From: Acidobacteriaceae bacterium
Lineage (GTDB): Bacteria > Acidobacteriota > Terriglobia > Terriglobales > Acidobacteriaceae
Length of the DNA stretch: 64,000 nucleotides
NCBI GenBank assembly: GCA_003134995.1
Contig: PLDC01000017.1
Coordinates: 1 to 64,000, forward strand
Direction: 5' to 3'
Shown: in pieces, positions 62,281-64,000 of the stretch
How the letters are laid out: every line of letters begins with the position of its first letter
Numbering within the stretch: the first letter of the stretch is position 1
Position numbers and translations under genes: made by a program
Notes under the pieces: model-generated
What the model saw: the letters and a program-made list of their open reading frames with translations, nothing else
What the model was told of the DNA's origin: nothing
Databases searched by the model: none

Positions 62281-64000
62281 ATGGGTCGTTCTCGTCTTTT
62301 AAGGTTTTGTGGTGTTGCTGTTGGCCTGAGCGCATTGCTGCTTGTCCTTAGCAGTTGTGGCGGAGGGGCGTCCTCGTCGGTGATAACGCCGCCAACGCCG
62401 AGCTATTCGCTTTCTGCTACGGCTCTGACGCCGAATTCATTCGATATTGGAAGTACGTCTACTTCCACGGTGACGGTGACGCCTGCGAATAGCTATACCG
62501 GAACTGTTTCGCTCTCATGCAGCGTTGCTGCCATCAGTACGAGTGGAACGACTCCTGGTTGTTCTTTTACTCCTGCCACGCTGTCGATAACCGGCACAAC
62601 GTCTGCGACGTCTTCGTTAACCTTGACTGCGCCCTTGGGCACTGCCGGCGGAAGCTACACGGTCACTGTCAGTGCGACCGACGCCAACAAATTGGCTCCG
62701 AGCAACGGCTCTCAGAAGCTCTCGTTCTCCGTGGCCTTGCCCAGCTATACACTTAGCGCGACGGCATTGAGCCCAGCTTCGGTAGTGGTAGGAAACACGG
62801 CTACCTCGACGATCACAGTGACGCCGGTGCTTGGGTATACGGGCACCGTTGCGCTTTCCTGCAGCAGCATTACGGGTGGAACTCCGGCTCCTACTTGTAA
62901 GTTTAGTCCGTCGTCGGTCACGATCAGCGGGACGTCTGCGGGAACTTCGACGCTGACTGTGTCGACCACGGGAAGTCCTGCTGCCGCCTATTCCGTCAAC
63001 GTTACCGGAAGTGATGCTAATAGTTTGGCGCCCAGCAACGGGGCGCAGGCGCTGAGCCTGACTGTGACGGCAACGGTGGTGCCTGGTTACACTCTTGCTG
63101 CCACGGCATTAAGCCCCAATTCTGTAGTGACAGGAAGTACGTCCACGTCGACAATCACGGTGACGCCTGCGAATGGATACTCCGGGGCGATCACGTTTTC
63201 TTGCAGCAGTGTTACTGGTGGAAGTCCGGAGCCGACTTGCGGGTTCAGTCCGTCATCGGTCACGATCAGCGGAACGTCAGCGGGCACTTCGACTTTGACT
63301 GTGTCGACTACGGGAAGCCCCGCGGACATCTATTCCATAACGGTTACTGGGAGCGACGCTAACCATCTTGCGCCCAGCAATGGTCCGAAGGTGTTGAGCT
63401 TGACGGTTACAGCGACCGCGACGCCTAGCTACTCGCTGGGCGCGACGGCGCTGAACCCGGCACAGGTTACGGCCGGCGGTACATCTACTTCCACGATCAC
63501 TGTGACTCCGGCGAATAGTTATACGGGGACCGTCACGCTTTCCTGCAGCAGCGTTACTGGTGGGACGCCGGCGCCGACTTGCAGCTTTAATCCGGCTTCG
63601 GTTGTGATCAGCGGAACTTCTGCGAAGACCTCGACGCTGACCGTCTCAACTACGACTGCCACTCCGGGTGGACCCTACACGATTAAGGTGACGGGCAGCG
63701 ATGGTAATAGTTTGGCTCCGAGCAATGGTCCGCAGACGCTGACGCTTACTACGGCGGCTGTAGTGACGAACGTGGTTATTATTTTCCAGGAAAACCGCTC
63801 CCCGGATAATCTCTTTTATGGTTTGTGCATCCCGCCTTACGGATCGGCGAGTATGTGCGGTTCGCCTGCAACCTCGACTCAGTTCGAGATTCAGACCAGC
63901 AACTGGTTGAACAATCAGGTTGCTGGCGGCGTCACGCAGCCCCAGGCGATTGACCTGGGCACGACGGGGGAACTCGGCAACTTTGACAACTACGATATCG
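62281..64000 (+). CDS. Lipoprotein with four Ig-like repeats and the start of a phosphoesterase domain (incomplete)
   Basis: An open frame of 573 codons running off the right edge. The lipobox is LLVLSSC with Cys26, followed by GGG. From residue 40 to about 490 there are four repeats of roughly 105 residues, each opening PSYSLSATALTPNS or similar, with TSTITVTPANSYTGTV, a Cys pair (SLSCS...PTCSFNP) and LAPSNG near the end. At about residue 494, VVIIFQENRSPDNLFYG begins a phosphoesterase (phospholipase C/acid phosphatase, PF04185-type) domain with the E-N-R metal motif. It is likely surface-anchored, acting on phosphate esters. Repeats 2 and 3 are nearly identical in DNA. Confidence 0.85.
   Translation, partial: MGRSRLLRFCGVAVGLSALLLVLSSCGGGASSSVITPPTPSYSLSATALTPNSFDIGSTSTSTVTVTPANSYTGTVSLSCSVAAISTSGTTPGCSFTPATLSITGTTSATSSLTLTAPLGTAGGSYTVTVSATDANKLAPSNGSQKLSFSVALPSYTLSATALSPASVVVGNTATSTITVTPVLGYTGTVALSCSSITGGTPAPTCKFSPSSVTISGTSAGTSTLTVSTTGSPAAAYSVNVTGSDANSLAPSNGAQALSLTVTATVVPGYTLAATALSPNSVVTGSTSTSTITVTPANGYSGAITFSCSSVTGGSPEPTCGFSPSSVTISGTSAGTSTLTVSTTGSPADIYSITVTGSDANHLAPSNGPKVLSLTVTATATPSYSLGATALNPAQVTAGGTSTSTITVTPANSYTGTVTLSCSSVTGGTPAPTCSFNPASVVISGTSAKTSTLTVSTTTATPGGPYTIKVTGSDGNSLAPSNGPQTLTLTTAAVVTNVVIIFQENRSPDNLFYGLCIPPYGSASMCGSPATSTQFEIQTSNWLNNQVAGGVTQPQAIDLGTTGELGNFDNYDI

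Noticed and set aside
62745..63329. Two similar minus-strand frames reading PADVPLIVTDDGLN
   Set aside because: Their resemblance to each other only reflects the duplicated Ig-like repeats on the plus strand.

Overview
The window reads as a stretch of chromosome from an Acidobacteriota bacterium, probably a Terriglobia/Koribacter-like lineage. This is inferred from gene content, not from a marker gene or a search. Supporting signs are a 947-residue Oar-type TonB-dependent receptor with an N-terminal carboxypeptidase-regulatory domain, a TPR-bearing Ser/Thr kinase, a lipoprotein built of Ig-like repeats, many short secreted proteins of unknown function, moderately GC-rich coding sequence, frequent GTG/TTG starts, and intergenic spaces full of short palindromic and low-complexity repeats.

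Layout. 0-13 kb: a membrane-protein start at the left edge; a REP-associated tyrosine transposase (RAYT) between an exact inverted pair of palindromes; an ECF sigma factor with an overlapping zinc-finger anti-sigma; a transglutaminase-like secreted protein; an ABC exporter (ATPase and permease) with an amber-interrupted NTF2-thioredoxin fusion gene between its two parts; a Tat-exported amidase; an M15 peptidase; a cold-shock protein with a clear terminator; and a HugZ-like protein. 13.4-20.2 kb: tRNA-Gly(CCC), a histidine-kinase remnant, a CRP/FNR-like palindrome, then a [NiFe]-hydrogenase operon in the E. coli hyb order (hybO-A-B-C-D, then a HypC/HybG chaperone). 20-29 kb: a sugar-porter MFS protein, a LysR regulator, the large subunit of glutamate synthase, and threonine ammonia-lyase diverging from it. 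29-38 kb: an RDD/SpoIIM/DUF58/MoxR/DUF4350/DUF4129 membrane locus whose core genes overlap, with a two-DTG aspartic protease inside it. 38-43 kb: NADP-type glutamate dehydrogenase with a terminator, then a large protein joining two receiver-like domains to a PEP/pyruvate-binding domain. 43-50 kb: a tandem pair of unknown secreted paralogues, a TonB-dependent receptor with a small Cys/His protein upstream, a GT2 glycosyltransferase and DoxX. 51-54.1 kb: an IS200-type transposase amid at least seven palindromes, then groES-groEL under a textbook promoter and a CIRCE operator. 54.4-64 kb: cytochrome c, a PagL-like deacylase, a TPR kinase followed by two small proteins sharing a C-terminal motif, bifunctional formiminotransferase-cyclodeaminase, and a truncated Ig-repeat/phosphoesterase lipoprotein.

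How the parts fit. The hydrogenase genes form a complete structural and late-maturation set for periplasmic H2 oxidation with electrons passed to the quinone pool through HybA/HybB; the general maturation genes (hypA, B, D, E, F) are not in the window. Glutamate synthase large subunit, glutamate dehydrogenase, threonine ammonia-lyase and FTCD make the middle and right parts rich in amino-nitrogen metabolism. The MoxR block looks like one co-translated unit for assembling or modifying something at the membrane.

The least explained items are the two small proteins ending in HSVTITG behind the kinase, the receiver/PEP-binding fusion, the twin-DTG protease in the MoxR locus, the amber-split fusion gene, and the two separate transposase/palindrome systems. 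All functional calls come from motifs read by eye; nothing was searched.
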